A DNA stretch of 64,000 nucleotides from JBJXGE01 sp046154185 (GTDB lineage Bacteria; Planctomycetota; UBA8108; UBA1146; JAJFFE01): NCBI GenBank assembly GCA_046154185.1, contig JBJXGE010000070.1, positions 124,001 to 188,000 of the forward strand. The letters are read 5' to 3'. How positions within the stretch are numbered: position 1 is the first letter of the stretch; every line of letters begins with the position of its first letter. The notes beneath the pieces are model-generated. The model worked only from the letters and a program-made list of their open reading frames with translations, was not told the DNA's origin and made no database searches. Both the position numbers and the translations under genes were made by a program. Positions 34,347-43,296 of this stretch are shown here, in pieces.

Positions 34347-35960
34347 ATGCGACTCCTCGCCTCTCAAGTTGAAACTCAGAGCCCCGAGTATCTCGCCAAC
34401 CGCGAGGCCATGCAGGCGCGTCTCAACACTCTTCGCGAACGCACGCAATTCGTCGAGCGCGGCGGTCGCGACGAGGCCATCGCCCGTCACGTCGCGCGCG
34501 GCAAACTGTTTGTGCGCGACCGCATCACTGAGCTGCTCGACCCCGATTCACCATTTCTGGAAATCGGCGCGCTCGCCGCGTGGGAACTCTACGACAACGA
34601 AGCGCCGTCCGCGGGCGTCGTCACGGGCATCGGCCGCGTCGAAGGCCGCCTCGTCATGGTGGTCGCGAACGACGCCACCGTCAAAGGCGGCACTTACTTT
34701 CCGATTACGGTTAAGAAGCACCTCCGCGCGCAAGAGATTGCCGCGGAGAATCACTTGCCGTGCGTGTACTTAGTAGACTCGGGTGGCGCGTTCTTGCCGC
34801 TCCAGGATGAAGTGTTCCCCGATCGCGATCACTTCGGCCGCATTTTCTACAACCAAGCACGCATGTCGGCGCAGGGCATCGCCCAGATCGCCGTGGTGTT
34901 GGGCTCCTGCACGGCGGGCGGCGCGTATGTGCCGGCGATGAGCGACGAGGCGATCATCGTGCGCAATCAAGGCACGATTTTTCTCGGCGGACCGCCGCTC
35001 GTGAAGGCGGCGACCGGCGAGGAAGTGAGCGCCGAGGAACTCGGAGGCGGCGATGTCCATTGCCGCACGAGCGGTGTGACCGACCACTTAGCGCGCGATG
35101 ACCGCGACGCGCTCGAACTCGCGCGCGCCGCCGTCGCGAATCTCAATCGCCGCAACGCTAGCGGCGCCGCCTTCGACCGCCAAGCCCCGGTCGACCCCGC
35201 CTACGACCCGCGCGAACTCTACGGCCTCGTGCCTCCCGATACGCGCAAGCCGCTCGAGATCCGCGAAGTGATCGCGCGCATCGTCGACGCCAGCTTGTTC
35301 AGCGAATTCAAACAGAATTACGGTACGACGCTCGTGTGTGGCTTCGCTCGCATCCACGGCTACCTGGTCGGCATCCTCGCGAATAACGGCGTGCTGTTCT
35401 CGGAGTCGGCGCTCAAGGCCACGCACTTCGTCGAACTTTGCTCTCAGCGCGGGATCCCGACGATTTTCATCCAGAACATCACCGGCTTCATGGTCGGCAA
35501 GAAATACGAGCAAGGCGGCATCGCGAAGGATGGCGCGAAGCTCGTGCACGCAGTCGCGAATTCTCCAGCGCCACGGTTCACGGTCGTGGTCGGTGGATCG
35601 CACGGCGCCGGCAACTACGGCATGTGCGGGCGCGCGTATCAGCCGCGACAGATGTGGATGTGGCCGAACGCGCGCATCTCCGTCATGGGCGGCGAGCAAG
35701 CGGCGCAGGTGCTGCTCACCGTCAAGCGCGACCAGCTCGCCGCGAAAAAACAGCGACTCACCGCGGCCGCGGAAGAGGAGATCGTCGCGCCGATTCTCGC
35801 GAAGTACGACACCGAGGGTAGTCCGTACTACTCGACCGCGCGACTGTGGGACGACGGCATCATCGACCCCGCGCGCACGCGCGATGTTTTAGGTCTCGGC
35901 ATCGAGGTCGCGGCCGAAGCGCCGCTCGCCGAGCGACGCGTCGGCATCTACCGCATGTAG
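34347..35960 (+). CDS. methylcrotonyl-CoA carboxylase beta (carboxyltransferase) subunit
   Basis: 537 residues. The sequence (LASQVETQSPEYLANREAMQ, ERGGRDEAIARHVARGKLFVRDRI, VVANDATVKGGTYFPITVKKHLRAQEIA, LGSCTAGGAYVPAMSDEAIIV, NITGFMVGKKYEQGGIAKDGAK and GAGNYGMCGRAY) is diagnostic of the MCC beta subunit rather than the propionyl-CoA one. It transfers carboxyl from biotin to 3-methylcrotonyl-CoA in leucine breakdown. It opens a five-gene operon with 11-nt or smaller gaps. Confidence 0.95.
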   Translation: MRLLASQVETQSPEYLANREAMQARLNTLRERTQFVERGGRDEAIARHVARGKLFVRDRITELLDPDSPFLEIGALAAWELYDNEAPSAGVVTGIGRVEGRLVMVVANDATVKGGTYFPITVKKHLRAQEIAAENHLPCVYLVDSGGAFLPLQDEVFPDRDHFGRIFYNQARMSAQGIAQIAVVLGSCTAGGAYVPAMSDEAIIVRNQGTIFLGGPPLVKAATGEEVSAEELGGGDVHCRTSGVTDHLARDDRDALELARAAVANLNRRNASGAAFDRQAPVDPAYDPRELYGLVPPDTRKPLEIREVIARIVDASLFSEFKQNYGTTLVCGFARIHGYLVGILANNGVLFSESALKATHFVELCSQRGIPTIFIQNITGFMVGKKYEQGGIAKDGAKLVHAVANSPAPRFTVVVGGSHGAGNYGMCGRAYQPRQMWMWPNARISVMGGEQAAQVLLTVKRDQLAAKKQRLTAAAEEEIVAPILAKYDTEGSPYYSTARLWDDGIIDPARTRDVLGLGIEVAAEAPLAERRVGIYRM

Positions 35961-35971
35961 GAGCACGTCGA

Positions 35972-36766
35972 ATGCAGTTTCAGTATTTGCTCGTCGATCA
36001 TTCGACGGCGGTCGCACGCGTCACGTTGAATCGTCCCGAACTGCACAATGCGTTTAGCGATGAAGTGATTGTCGAGTTGCGCCGCGCGTTCGACCAACTC
36101 GCCGCAACGCCGCACGTGCGTGTGATTGTCCTTGCCGGCGCCGGCAAGTCGTTTTCCGCGGGCGCCGACGTAAACTGGATGCGGCGCATGGTCGACTACA
36201 GTCGCGCCGACAACGAGCGCGACGCGCGCGCCATGGCCGAGATGTTTCGCGCCATCGATCGCTCACCCGCGCCGGTCATTGCGCGCGTGCACGGCGCCGC
36301 GCTCGGCGGCGGCACGGGACTCGCCGCCGTCGCGGACATCGCGGTCGCCGCCGAGAGCGCAAAGTTTGCGCTCTCCGAAGTGCGACTCGGCATTATTCCG
36401 GCCGTGATCTCACCGTACGTGCTCGCGAAGATCGGCGTGGCGCGGGCGCGCGAGTACTTCCTAACGGGCGAGCGCATCGACGCGCGCCGCGCCGCCGAGA
36501 TTGGATTGGTAGCGCACGTCGTGCCGGACTCCGAACTTGATGCCGAGGTCGCGCGCATCACCGGCGAACTCCTGAAGTCCGGCCCGCAAGCGGTCGCCAC
36601 CGCGAAAGCGCTTATCCGCAAAGTCGCGGCGGAAACGGATCCCGATCGTGTGCTCACGCTCACCTCGCAGGCCATCGCCGAGCGTCGCGCGAGCGACGAA
36701 GGGCAAGAAGGCTTGAAGGCTTTTCTCGAGAAACGCCCGCCGAGCTGGATCAAGGACGCCGAGTAA
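35972..36766 (+). CDS. methylglutaconyl-CoA hydratase-like enoyl-CoA hydratase
   Basis: 264 residues from ATG 35972, with AGGAGC 7 nt upstream. Crotonase fold: VTLNRPELHNAFSDEV, VLAGAGKSFSAGADVNWMRRM (oxyanion site), RVHGAALGGGTGLAAVADIAVA, and FALSEVRLGIIPAVISPYVL with the catalytic Glu. The NWMRRM variation and operon position point to hydration of 3-methylglutaconyl-CoA to HMG-CoA, the step between MCC and HMG-CoA lyase. Confidence 0.92.
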   Translation: MQFQYLLVDHSTAVARVTLNRPELHNAFSDEVIVELRRAFDQLAATPHVRVIVLAGAGKSFSAGADVNWMRRMVDYSRADNERDARAMAEMFRAIDRSPAPVIARVHGAALGGGTGLAAVADIAVAAESAKFALSEVRLGIIPAVISPYVLAKIGVARAREYFLTGERIDARRAAEIGLVAHVVPDSELDAEVARITGELLKSGPQAVATAKALIRKVAAETDPDRVLTLTSQAIAERRASDEGQEGLKAFLEKRPPSWIKDAE

Positions 36767-38266
36767 ATGCGCGTCTTGGTGGCGAATCGCGGCGAGATTG
36801 CACTCCGCGTCCTGCGCGGAGTGAAGACGCTTGGGCACGAGGCGATCGCCGTGTATTCCGACGTCGATGCCGCGCTCCCGTTCGTGCGCGCCGCGGATCA
36901 CGCCGCGTGCATCGGTCCCGCGCCCGCGGCGGAGAGCTATCTTTCCATCGAAAAAATCATCGCTGCGTGCCGCACAACCGGCGCGACCGCGGTGCATCCG
37001 GGTTATGGCTTCTTGTCAGAAAATCCACGTTTCGCGGACGCCGTCGAAAGCGCTGGGATTGTCTTCATCGGGCCGACGGGCGCATCGATGCGCCTCATGG
37101 GCGATAAGACAGCGGCCATCGAAACCGCGCGCGCCGCGCAAGTGCCGACCGTACCGTCTTACACACCGGCAACCGGCGAAGATCCAAAACGCCTCGCACG
37201 CGAAGCCCAGAACATCGGCTTTCCCGTGCTGATCAAGGCCGCCGCCGGCGGCGGCGGCAAGGGCATGCGCGTCGCTCGCAATCTAGCGGAACTCGCCGAG
37301 CTGCTGCCTTCCGCGGTGCGCGAATCGACCTCGGCTTTCGGCGACGGCCGCGTATTCATTGAACGATACATCGAACGCGCGCGGCACGTGGAAGTGCAAG
37401 TACTCGGCGACGGCAAGGGTGATGGCGTGGCACTGGGCGAACGGGACTGCACGCTGCAACGCAGGCATCAAAAACTCATCGAAGAGGCGCCGGCCCCGCG
37501 ACTCGCGGACGCCGTGCGCACACGCCTCCACGCGGCGGCAGTCGCGCTCGTCAAGAAGACGAGCTACCGCGGCGCCGGCACGATCGAATTCATCCTCACG
37601 CCAACGGGCGAGTTCTTCTTCTTGGAGATGAACACGCGTCTCCAAGTCGAGCACCCAGTCACGGAGCTGGTGCATGGCATCGATCTCGTGGCGCTGCAGC
37701 TTGCCGTCGCGCTCGACGAGCCGCTGCCCGCAAGTTTGCGAAATTGCGTGCCGCGCGGACACGCGATCGAAGTGCGCGTCTACGCCGAGACGCCCGCAAC
37801 CGGATTCTTGCCGAGCATAGGACGGCTCACGGAAGTGGTGTGGCCGGCGGGCCCGGGCATTCGCGTCGACGCCGGCTACGAGCGCGGCAACGAAGTGTCG
37901 ATGCACTACGATCCGCTGATCGCGAAGATCATCGCGCACGGCGCCGATCGCGCGCAGTGCATCGCGCGCTTGCGGAGCGCCCTCGCCGAGACGTTCGTCG
38001 CGGGCGTTGATACGACCGTCGGCTACTGTCGTGATCTCTTGGGTCGCGCCGAGTTCCGCGACATGGACGTCTACACGACCTTCATTCAGGAACAAGCGAA
38101 CGGCGCATCGCCGACGACGAGCGACGATGGTTGGACACGCGCGGCAGCCGCCGCCGCGGTTTTTCTAGGCGTGCAAGAAGGCGCGCGCGCCGCGAACGGC
38201 GCAGGCGCGCAGCAGATTGCACCGTTGTGGCAGAGCCTCCCCGGCTGGAAAATGTGCAACTCATGA
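36767..38266 (+). CDS. biotin carboxylase subunit of methylcrotonyl-CoA carboxylase
   Basis: 499 residues; ATG follows directly after the preceding stop (TAA|ATG). It has the biotin carboxylase ATP-grasp layout: VLVANRGEIALRVLR, HPGYGFLSENPRFAD, KAAAGGGGKGMRVAR (ATP loop), ERDCTLQRRHQKLIEEAPAP, EFFFLEMNTRLQVEHPVTEL (Glu and Asn ligands) and FLPSIGRLTEVVWP. It ends after the BC C-terminal domain without a biotin domain. That domain is encoded by the next gene, so the alpha subunit is split in this organism. Confidence 0.94.
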   Translation: MRVLVANRGEIALRVLRGVKTLGHEAIAVYSDVDAALPFVRAADHAACIGPAPAAESYLSIEKIIAACRTTGATAVHPGYGFLSENPRFADAVESAGIVFIGPTGASMRLMGDKTAAIETARAAQVPTVPSYTPATGEDPKRLAREAQNIGFPVLIKAAAGGGGKGMRVARNLAELAELLPSAVRESTSAFGDGRVFIERYIERARHVEVQVLGDGKGDGVALGERDCTLQRRHQKLIEEAPAPRLADAVRTRLHAAAVALVKKTSYRGAGTIEFILTPTGEFFFLEMNTRLQVEHPVTELVHGIDLVALQLAVALDEPLPASLRNCVPRGHAIEVRVYAETPATGFLPSIGRLTEVVWPAGPGIRVDAGYERGNEVSMHYDPLIAKIIAHGADRAQCIARLRSALAETFVAGVDTTVGYCRDLLGRAEFRDMDVYTTFIQEQANGASPTTSDDGWTRAAAAAAVFLGVQEGARAANGAGAQQIAPLWQSLPGWKMCNS

Positions 38267-38742
38267 GCGACGCGCCGAAGAGTCCCGCGCGCGTGCGCCG
38301 CGACGGTGATCGCCTCCAGATCGATGTTCCGGATGAAGCGGCACCCTACACGGTCGTTTCGTGGTTGCCGCCGCGTCTCGTCCTCGCTCGCGGTCCCGAG
38401 CAGCGCGCGTTCTTCATCGCCGGCGACGCCGACTTTCTGTGGCTCGGACACGATGGCCACGTCGTGCGCACGGCGCGCGCCGGTCGCCGCCGCAGCGGCG
38501 CGGCGCATGCCGCGCAAGGCCACGAAGACTTGTCGTCACCGATGCCGGGCAAGGTGCTCGCGGTACTCGTTGCGGAAGGTGACCACGTGAAAGCCGGCCA
38601 ACAACTGCTCGTCGTGGAAGCGATGAAAATGGAATCGCCCATCCGAGCGCCGCACGACGCCGTGGTCACGCGCATTCGCACGACCAAAGGCGCAAGCGTC
38701 GCGCCGGGCGAAACGCTGATCGAGTTAGAGGCAAAAGCGTGA
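38263..38742 (+). CDS. biotin carboxyl carrier protein of methylcrotonyl-CoA carboxylase
   Basis: 159 residues, overlapping the biotin carboxylase stop by ATGA. Residues about 90-159 are the biotinyl domain: SPMPGKVLAVLVAEGDHVKAGQQLLVVEAMKMESPI with the biotin-accepting Lys in EAMKM (about 122), then a lipoyl-type finish ASVAPGETLIELEA. The first 90 residues are poorly conserved and Arg-rich in a linker. Canonical LiuD-type subunits keep this domain fused to the biotin carboxylase. Confidence 0.9.
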   Translation: MSDAPKSPARVRRDGDRLQIDVPDEAAPYTVVSWLPPRLVLARGPEQRAFFIAGDADFLWLGHDGHVVRTARAGRRRSGAAHAAQGHEDLSSPMPGKVLAVLVAEGDHVKAGQQLLVVEAMKMESPIRAPHDAVVTRIRTTKGASVAPGETLIELEAKA

Positions 38743-39680
38743 CGGCGCGCCTTCGCGATCGCCTGCCGCGCACCGTGCGCGTCGTCGAAGTCGGCCCGCG
38801 TGACGGACTCCAGAATCAACCGCACCAAATTCCGACGGACATCAAAGCCGAGTGGATTCGGCGACTCGATCGTGTCGGCCTCAGCGAGATCGAGGCGACC
38901 TCGTTCGTGCATCCGAAATGGGTGCCGCAGCTCGCCGACGCGACGCCGCTGCTCGCGGAACTCGCGCGCGGCACGCCGCTGCGAACGCCGCTCTCGGCGC
39001 TCGTACCAAATCTCAAAGGGCTCGAGCCCGCGCTCGCCGCCGGGCTCGAACGCATCGCGCTCTTCACCGCGGCATCGGAGACGTTTAGCAAAAAGAACAC
39101 GAACGCGAGTCTCGACGAGACGCTCGCGCGCTTTGCTGAAGTGTTTGCCGTGCTCGCCGCGCGGCCGACCGGAGGACGCGTGCGCGTGCGCGGCTACGTT
39201 TCGACGTGCTTCGGTTGTCCGTACGAGGGCGCGATTTCGCCGGCCGCGGTCGTGCATGTTGCGCGCCGCCTCCGCGAACTCGGCTGCGCCGAGATCGCAC
39301 TCAGCGACACGATCGGTGTTGCCACGCCCGCGCAAGTGGAAGAGGTCGTGCTCGCGGTCGCCGAGCATGTGCCGCTCGGCGACCTGGCGCTCCACTTTCA
39401 CGACACGCGCGGCACGGCGCTTGCAAATGTCTACGCCGGCCTCTTACTCGGCGTGCAAACTTTCGATGCGTCGGCGGGCGGTCTCGGCGGCTGTCCGTTC
39501 GCGCCCGGCGCCGCCGGCAATCTCGCGACCGAGGATCTCGTGTACATGCTTCAAGGTCTCGGCCTTGCCGGTGATGTCGATCTGGCTGCGCTCGGCGCGG
39601 CGACGCTTTGGTTCGAGGCGCAACACGGCGCCACGTTGCCCGGTCGCGTGCTCGGGAGTTTGCGAGGCCCGCAGAAGTAG
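38739..39680 (+). CDS. hydroxymethylglutaryl-CoA lyase
   Basis: 313 residues from a GTG that overlaps the previous stop (GTGA). Motifs RVVEVGPRDGLQNQ (metal site), SFVHPKWVPQLADA, GYVSTCFGCPYEG, ALHFHDTRGTALANVYAG (metal His-x-His) and the C-terminal GGLGGCPFAPGAAGN with the catalytic Cys of HMG-CoA lyases. Splits HMG-CoA into acetoacetate and acetyl-CoA, closing leucine degradation. Isovaleryl-CoA dehydrogenase is not in the window. Confidence 0.94.
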   Translation: MTARLRDRLPRTVRVVEVGPRDGLQNQPHQIPTDIKAEWIRRLDRVGLSEIEATSFVHPKWVPQLADATPLLAELARGTPLRTPLSALVPNLKGLEPALAAGLERIALFTAASETFSKKNTNASLDETLARFAEVFAVLAARPTGGRVRVRGYVSTCFGCPYEGAISPAAVVHVARRLRELGCAEIALSDTIGVATPAQVEEVVLAVAEHVPLGDLALHFHDTRGTALANVYAGLLLGVQTFDASAGGLGGCPFAPGAAGNLATEDLVYMLQGLGLAGDVDLAALGAATLWFEAQHGATLPGRVLGSLRGPQK

Positions 39681-39692
39681 ATGGAGATACCG

Positions 39693-40580
39693 ATGACTCC
39701 GGCAAAGGAACTGACGATGGCTCCATCTCACAAGAAAATCAGACATGTTGGGTCGATCGCGGCGCTCGGCCTCATCACATGGGCTTTCATTTCCGCGCAG
39801 GAAACGCCGGCGCCACCGCCGCCGCGCACGAATCCGCACGAACTGCTGAACGCCACGCTCTGGATACAGCGGGCGGCCGAGTATCGCGCGTGCTGTTGGC
39901 AGGCGTATGCGCTTGCGCGCGTGCAACTCGACCGTGCGCTCACCGATCCGAATTGGACGGCGGCTCTCGAGCAAACCGGTGCGGCGCTCGAAGGCTTGCC
40001 GCCGGCCGTGATTCTCGACCTCGACGAGACGGTGCTCGACAATTCGGCGTTCGAAGCGCGACTGATTCGCGACGGCACCGAGTTTGTAACGAACACGTGG
40101 GACCCGTGGGTTGCGGAAGCGTCGGCGGCGGCGGTGCCGGGCGCCGTCGAGTTTTGCCGATACGCGCGGGAGCGCGGCGTGACGGTCTACTACGTCACGA
40201 ATCGGGACGAGCGTCACCTTGCGGACACGCGACGCAATCTCGAGCGCTTGTCGTTGCCACTCGTCGCCGAACAAAACACGATCTTGTGCCGCACCGAGAA
40301 TTCGGACAAAGCGCCGAGGCGCGAGTTCGTCGCCAAATCTCATCGCGTGCTGTTGTTGATCGGCGACAACAACGGCGACTTCGCATCAGACTATACGCGC
40401 AAGACCGAGCCCGAGCGCGCGGCCGCAGCCGAACGACATCGAAAATTCTTCGGCGAAAAGTGGATTGTGTTGCCGAACCCTATGTATGGCGACTGGGACG
40501 GCGCGCTGATCGGCTACGACTGGAAACAGCCGCAAGAGCAGCGGCTAGTGAAGAAACTGGCAGCGTTGCGATTTCAGTGA
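39693..40580 (+). CDS. exported class C acid phosphatase (e(P4)-like HAD)
   Basis: 295 residues from ATG 39693, with GGAG 6 nt upstream. A signal segment (GSIAALGLITWAFISAQE) precedes the HAD domain: VILDLDETVLDNSAF (nucleophile Asp109, acid Asp111), YYVTNRDERHLADTRRNLERL, and LLLIGDNNGDFASDY. NPMYGDWDGAL near the end is typical of the 5'-nucleotidase/lipoprotein e(P4) family. A periplasmic phosphate or nucleotide scavenging role is expected. The TGA stop is 3 nt from the stop of the convergent PAP2 gene. Confidence 0.9.
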   Translation: MTPAKELTMAPSHKKIRHVGSIAALGLITWAFISAQETPAPPPPRTNPHELLNATLWIQRAAEYRACCWQAYALARVQLDRALTDPNWTAALEQTGAALEGLPPAVILDLDETVLDNSAFEARLIRDGTEFVTNTWDPWVAEASAAAVPGAVEFCRYARERGVTVYYVTNRDERHLADTRRNLERLSLPLVAEQNTILCRTENSDKAPRREFVAKSHRVLLLIGDNNGDFASDYTRKTEPERAAAAERHRKFFGEKWIVLPNPMYGDWDGALIGYDWKQPQEQRLVKKLAALRFQ

Positions 40581-40583
40581 GCG

Positions 40584-41477
40584 TCAGAAGTTGACGCACC
40601 ACATCAGCAGTATGCCGTCGCCGGCGGCGGTCGGCGCTGGCACGAACTTCCAGATCTCAAAAATCCCATCGCCGTCGCGGCCATAATGCGCGTCCCAAAC
40701 TGTGTTCGCGAGGTAGCCGCCGATAATGATCGACGCGGCGACATCGGTCGGAAAATGCTTGTCGTTTTCGACGCGCGTGAACGCCGTGTAGATGACGCCG
40801 CCATAGAGGGCGAGCTCGGCCGGCACGAACCAGAGACTCTGCGCGCGCAACCAGCGCCCCGAGACCACCGCGCCCGCCATTGCGCTCGCCACGTGCCCGG
40901 ATGGAAACGAGCGATTCGACGGGTTCGCGCGCCCGCCGCGACCGGAATTATTGTTCGGTCGTTCGCGGCCGACGAGCGGCTTCAGAAGCTCTGTCGCTAG
41001 CACCGTCCACCCCACCGACTCGACGCCGACTTCGACGAGTTCCAGCGCCGAATCCGACTCCGGCGGAAACACCGCCGCCGCGCCGGCCGCAACCAGCGGC
41101 GAACCCGCGAGCACCGCGGCGACGACATCGCCGTGACGACTGCCGCTCGACCCACCAACGGGACGGTCGCGCGTGAGCCGTCGCGAAATCCGATCATCCT
41201 CCTCGGCGAGAAACGGCAATGCCACCAGCGTCGCGATCGACGGCAAGTGTTGCGGATTGAGCGGTGAAGCCGCTGCGAGCCAAGGATCTGCCTGAACGTG
41301 CGCGGCGAGCCAGGATCGGTCGGTTGGTTCTGGGTTAGCGCGTTGCGGCGTAGCGCTGCAGCCGACGAAGGGCAGCGCGCTGACGAAAAACAAACACGCG
41401 ACATCGCACCGGTTACTGAGTCTTGCGATCCAGTGACTCGCCCGACTCTGCTCTTTGCAGCTCGAACCCGTGTGCAC
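40584..41477 (-). CDS. PAP2-family phosphatase, probable lipoprotein
   Basis: 297 residues from GTG 41477. The PAP2 signature is complete: KPLVGRERP, SNRSFPSGHVASA and AFTRVENDKHFPTDVAAS, with hydrophobic stretches between. The N-terminus has a long basic n-region then VACLFFVSALPFVGC, a possible lipobox. The start is uncertain because the first 65 nt overlap the 3' end of the upstream gene. The substrate is probably a lipid phosphate. Confidence 0.85.
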   Translation of the reverse strand: MHTGSSCKEQSRASHWIARLSNRCDVACLFFVSALPFVGCSATPQRANPEPTDRSWLAAHVQADPWLAAASPLNPQHLPSIATLVALPFLAEEDDRISRRLTRDRPVGGSSGSRHGDVVAAVLAGSPLVAAGAAAVFPPESDSALELVEVGVESVGWTVLATELLKPLVGRERPNNNSGRGGRANPSNRSFPSGHVASAMAGAVVSGRWLRAQSLWFVPAELALYGGVIYTAFTRVENDKHFPTDVAASIIIGGYLANTVWDAHYGRDGDGIFEIWKFVPAPTAAGDGILLMWCVNF

Positions 41478-43020
41478 CAATAAATCCCCAGGGCGTTGTC
41501 AGATTATCGACGATTGCCAACGTCGCGATTCGGCCACGCAGGCTCGTTAGCTCCCAGCGAACTTCAAACGGCAAATTATCGCAACGGCCCGTCATGCGCC
41601 GATGGGCGCGCGGACCATCCCACAGTTCGATCGCGAGCTGTCCGGGATCATAGCCGCCGTGCACGAAGAATCGCAACTCGAGCGCGTCGTCGGGCACGAG
41701 GAAACACTGATACAAACGGCCAACATTGTCGTCGCCCTTCTTGCCGAAACTCGAAAGACGCCCCGCGCCGCGACCGCCGTAGACCAAGAACTGATCCGCG
41801 CCGTCTTCCGCGATCCAGCCGTCAAGACCTTGCGTGAAGTCGCCGTTCTTGAGCGCTCGTTGCTCGCGATCCGCACGCGCCGCGACGGCCGCCTCCGCTG
41901 CTGGCACTTCCCGCACGACATCCGCACACGGCGGTCGATCGTATGCAAAGCCGAATTCCGCGTGCGGACTTTCATCGCAGTATCCGAACCAAAATTCGCC
42001 GCCTGCTTGAAACGGCTCACGCAATTCGAAGTTCTCGATCGCCGGCCCGCCGGGAATCGGCGACTTCGTGCCCCAGTAAACGCGACGCCCGTTGGTGCGA
42101 CAACGCACGCGACTGTCCCAGGTCCCTGCGCGCTTGAGCCAAAACTGCGCTTGCCAACGCCCGAGATGGCGCCAGGCGCCATCCGGCAGCGGCCAAACTT
42201 CGCTCGGCTCGACTTCGTCTGGCGAGATCGCGACGACCAAATCACCGGCGAGCGTCTGATGCAACTCGGCCGCTGGGATCAGCGATCGCTCCATGAAGCC
42301 GTTGCGTCGATGGTCCGAGAACAACGCGTGCGCACTCTCGGCGCGTTCCGCGAGCCAAAGATCCCGACAACGCGATTGGTTGCCCATTGTCGCCGTCAGT
42401 ACGCACTCTTTGAGCGGTGCGCACTTCTCCGCGGCGAAAGTGCGCAAACACACGCGCCGCGGCTCTTGTTGATGGAGCGTGACTTCAATGATCGGGCGCG
42501 CGCCGTTGGCGAACTCCTCGACGTGAATCGCGAAGCGCAAGGCCGGACCGAACTCGGTCGTTAGCAATTCAGACGGCGGTATCGCGTCGGCGTCGACGGG
42601 TTGCGCGTCGACTTGCGACGACAAGCGAAACTGTTTGCCACGTTCGCCGTCCGCCGAACGCTCCAACTCCGAGAGTCCACGTTTTCCATCGACCAGCGGT
42701 TCGACCGCGATGTAATTGATCAGCGTGAATTTCCCGTTCTCTTCGTAGCCGACGCGCAACAATCCACGCGGACCGCCTTCGGGTCGGGCGTCCAGCGCTG
42801 CCGGATAGACAGCGACAACGATTCCGCCCCGCACTCCGTAGATCGGCGGGTCGCCGGCCTTCATGGGCCGAATAAAATCCGCGGCCAGTGGACTCGCGAG
42901 GAACAAGCAACAAACGATCGCGCCAACCACGACGCGACTCGTCGTCGCGCGCCAACAACGCGTTTCGATTGCGAAGACCGCTGCGCGGTGTCGTTTCGCA
43001 CGCTGGTTATGAACTGTCAT
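41413..43020 (-). CDS. secreted protein of unknown function with a C-terminal jelly-roll-like domain
   Basis: 535 residues from ATG 43020, with GGGGAG 4 nt upstream. Twin-Arg-like basic n-region, then a hydrophobic core (VVVGAIVCCLFLASPLAA). The N-terminal two thirds (IYGVRGGIVVAVYPAA, GLLRVGYEENGKFTLINYIAVEPL, EFWFGYCDESPHAEFGF) I cannot assign. Residues about 395-530 (ALKNGDFTQGLDGWIAEDG, GGYDPGQLAIELWDG) look like a carbohydrate-binding or CUB-like jelly roll. Confidence 0.7.
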   Translation of the reverse strand: MTVHNQRAKRHRAAVFAIETRCWRATTSRVVVGAIVCCLFLASPLAADFIRPMKAGDPPIYGVRGGIVVAVYPAALDARPEGGPRGLLRVGYEENGKFTLINYIAVEPLVDGKRGLSELERSADGERGKQFRLSSQVDAQPVDADAIPPSELLTTEFGPALRFAIHVEEFANGARPIIEVTLHQQEPRRVCLRTFAAEKCAPLKECVLTATMGNQSRCRDLWLAERAESAHALFSDHRRNGFMERSLIPAAELHQTLAGDLVVAISPDEVEPSEVWPLPDGAWRHLGRWQAQFWLKRAGTWDSRVRCRTNGRRVYWGTKSPIPGGPAIENFELREPFQAGGEFWFGYCDESPHAEFGFAYDRPPCADVVREVPAAEAAVAARADREQRALKNGDFTQGLDGWIAEDGADQFLVYGGRGAGRLSSFGKKGDDNVGRLYQCFLVPDDALELRFFVHGGYDPGQLAIELWDGPRAHRRMTGRCDNLPFEVRWELTSLRGRIATLAIVDNLTTPWGFIGAHGFELQRAESGESLDRKTQ

Positions 43021-43296
43021 CTGTCTCCCCCGAAAGGAATACACCACGTGTCATGACACGCAGTTGGACGAGACACTATGGCACCGAAACCGAGGGAAGG
43101 GAAGCCGTGAGCTGAGCGCGCGGGAATAGCCGATACGCGACTTTGTCCGAATTCCCAGCACGGGACTCCAGCCGTGCGTGCGTAAGCTCTGTACGCCGTC
43201 GTCGCATTTCCTTTAACGAAGAATAGACAAAGAAAATAAGCCAGAGGTTTTTGGCGCTCGCGACGCCAACGTCGCGAGCACCAAAGATTTTCATCG

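Noticed and set aside
34154..34348. 64-residue minus-strand frame with one CxxC
   Set aside because: Its start overlaps the CATG of the divergent carboxylase start, no ribosome site is seen, and a single CxxC is not enough.
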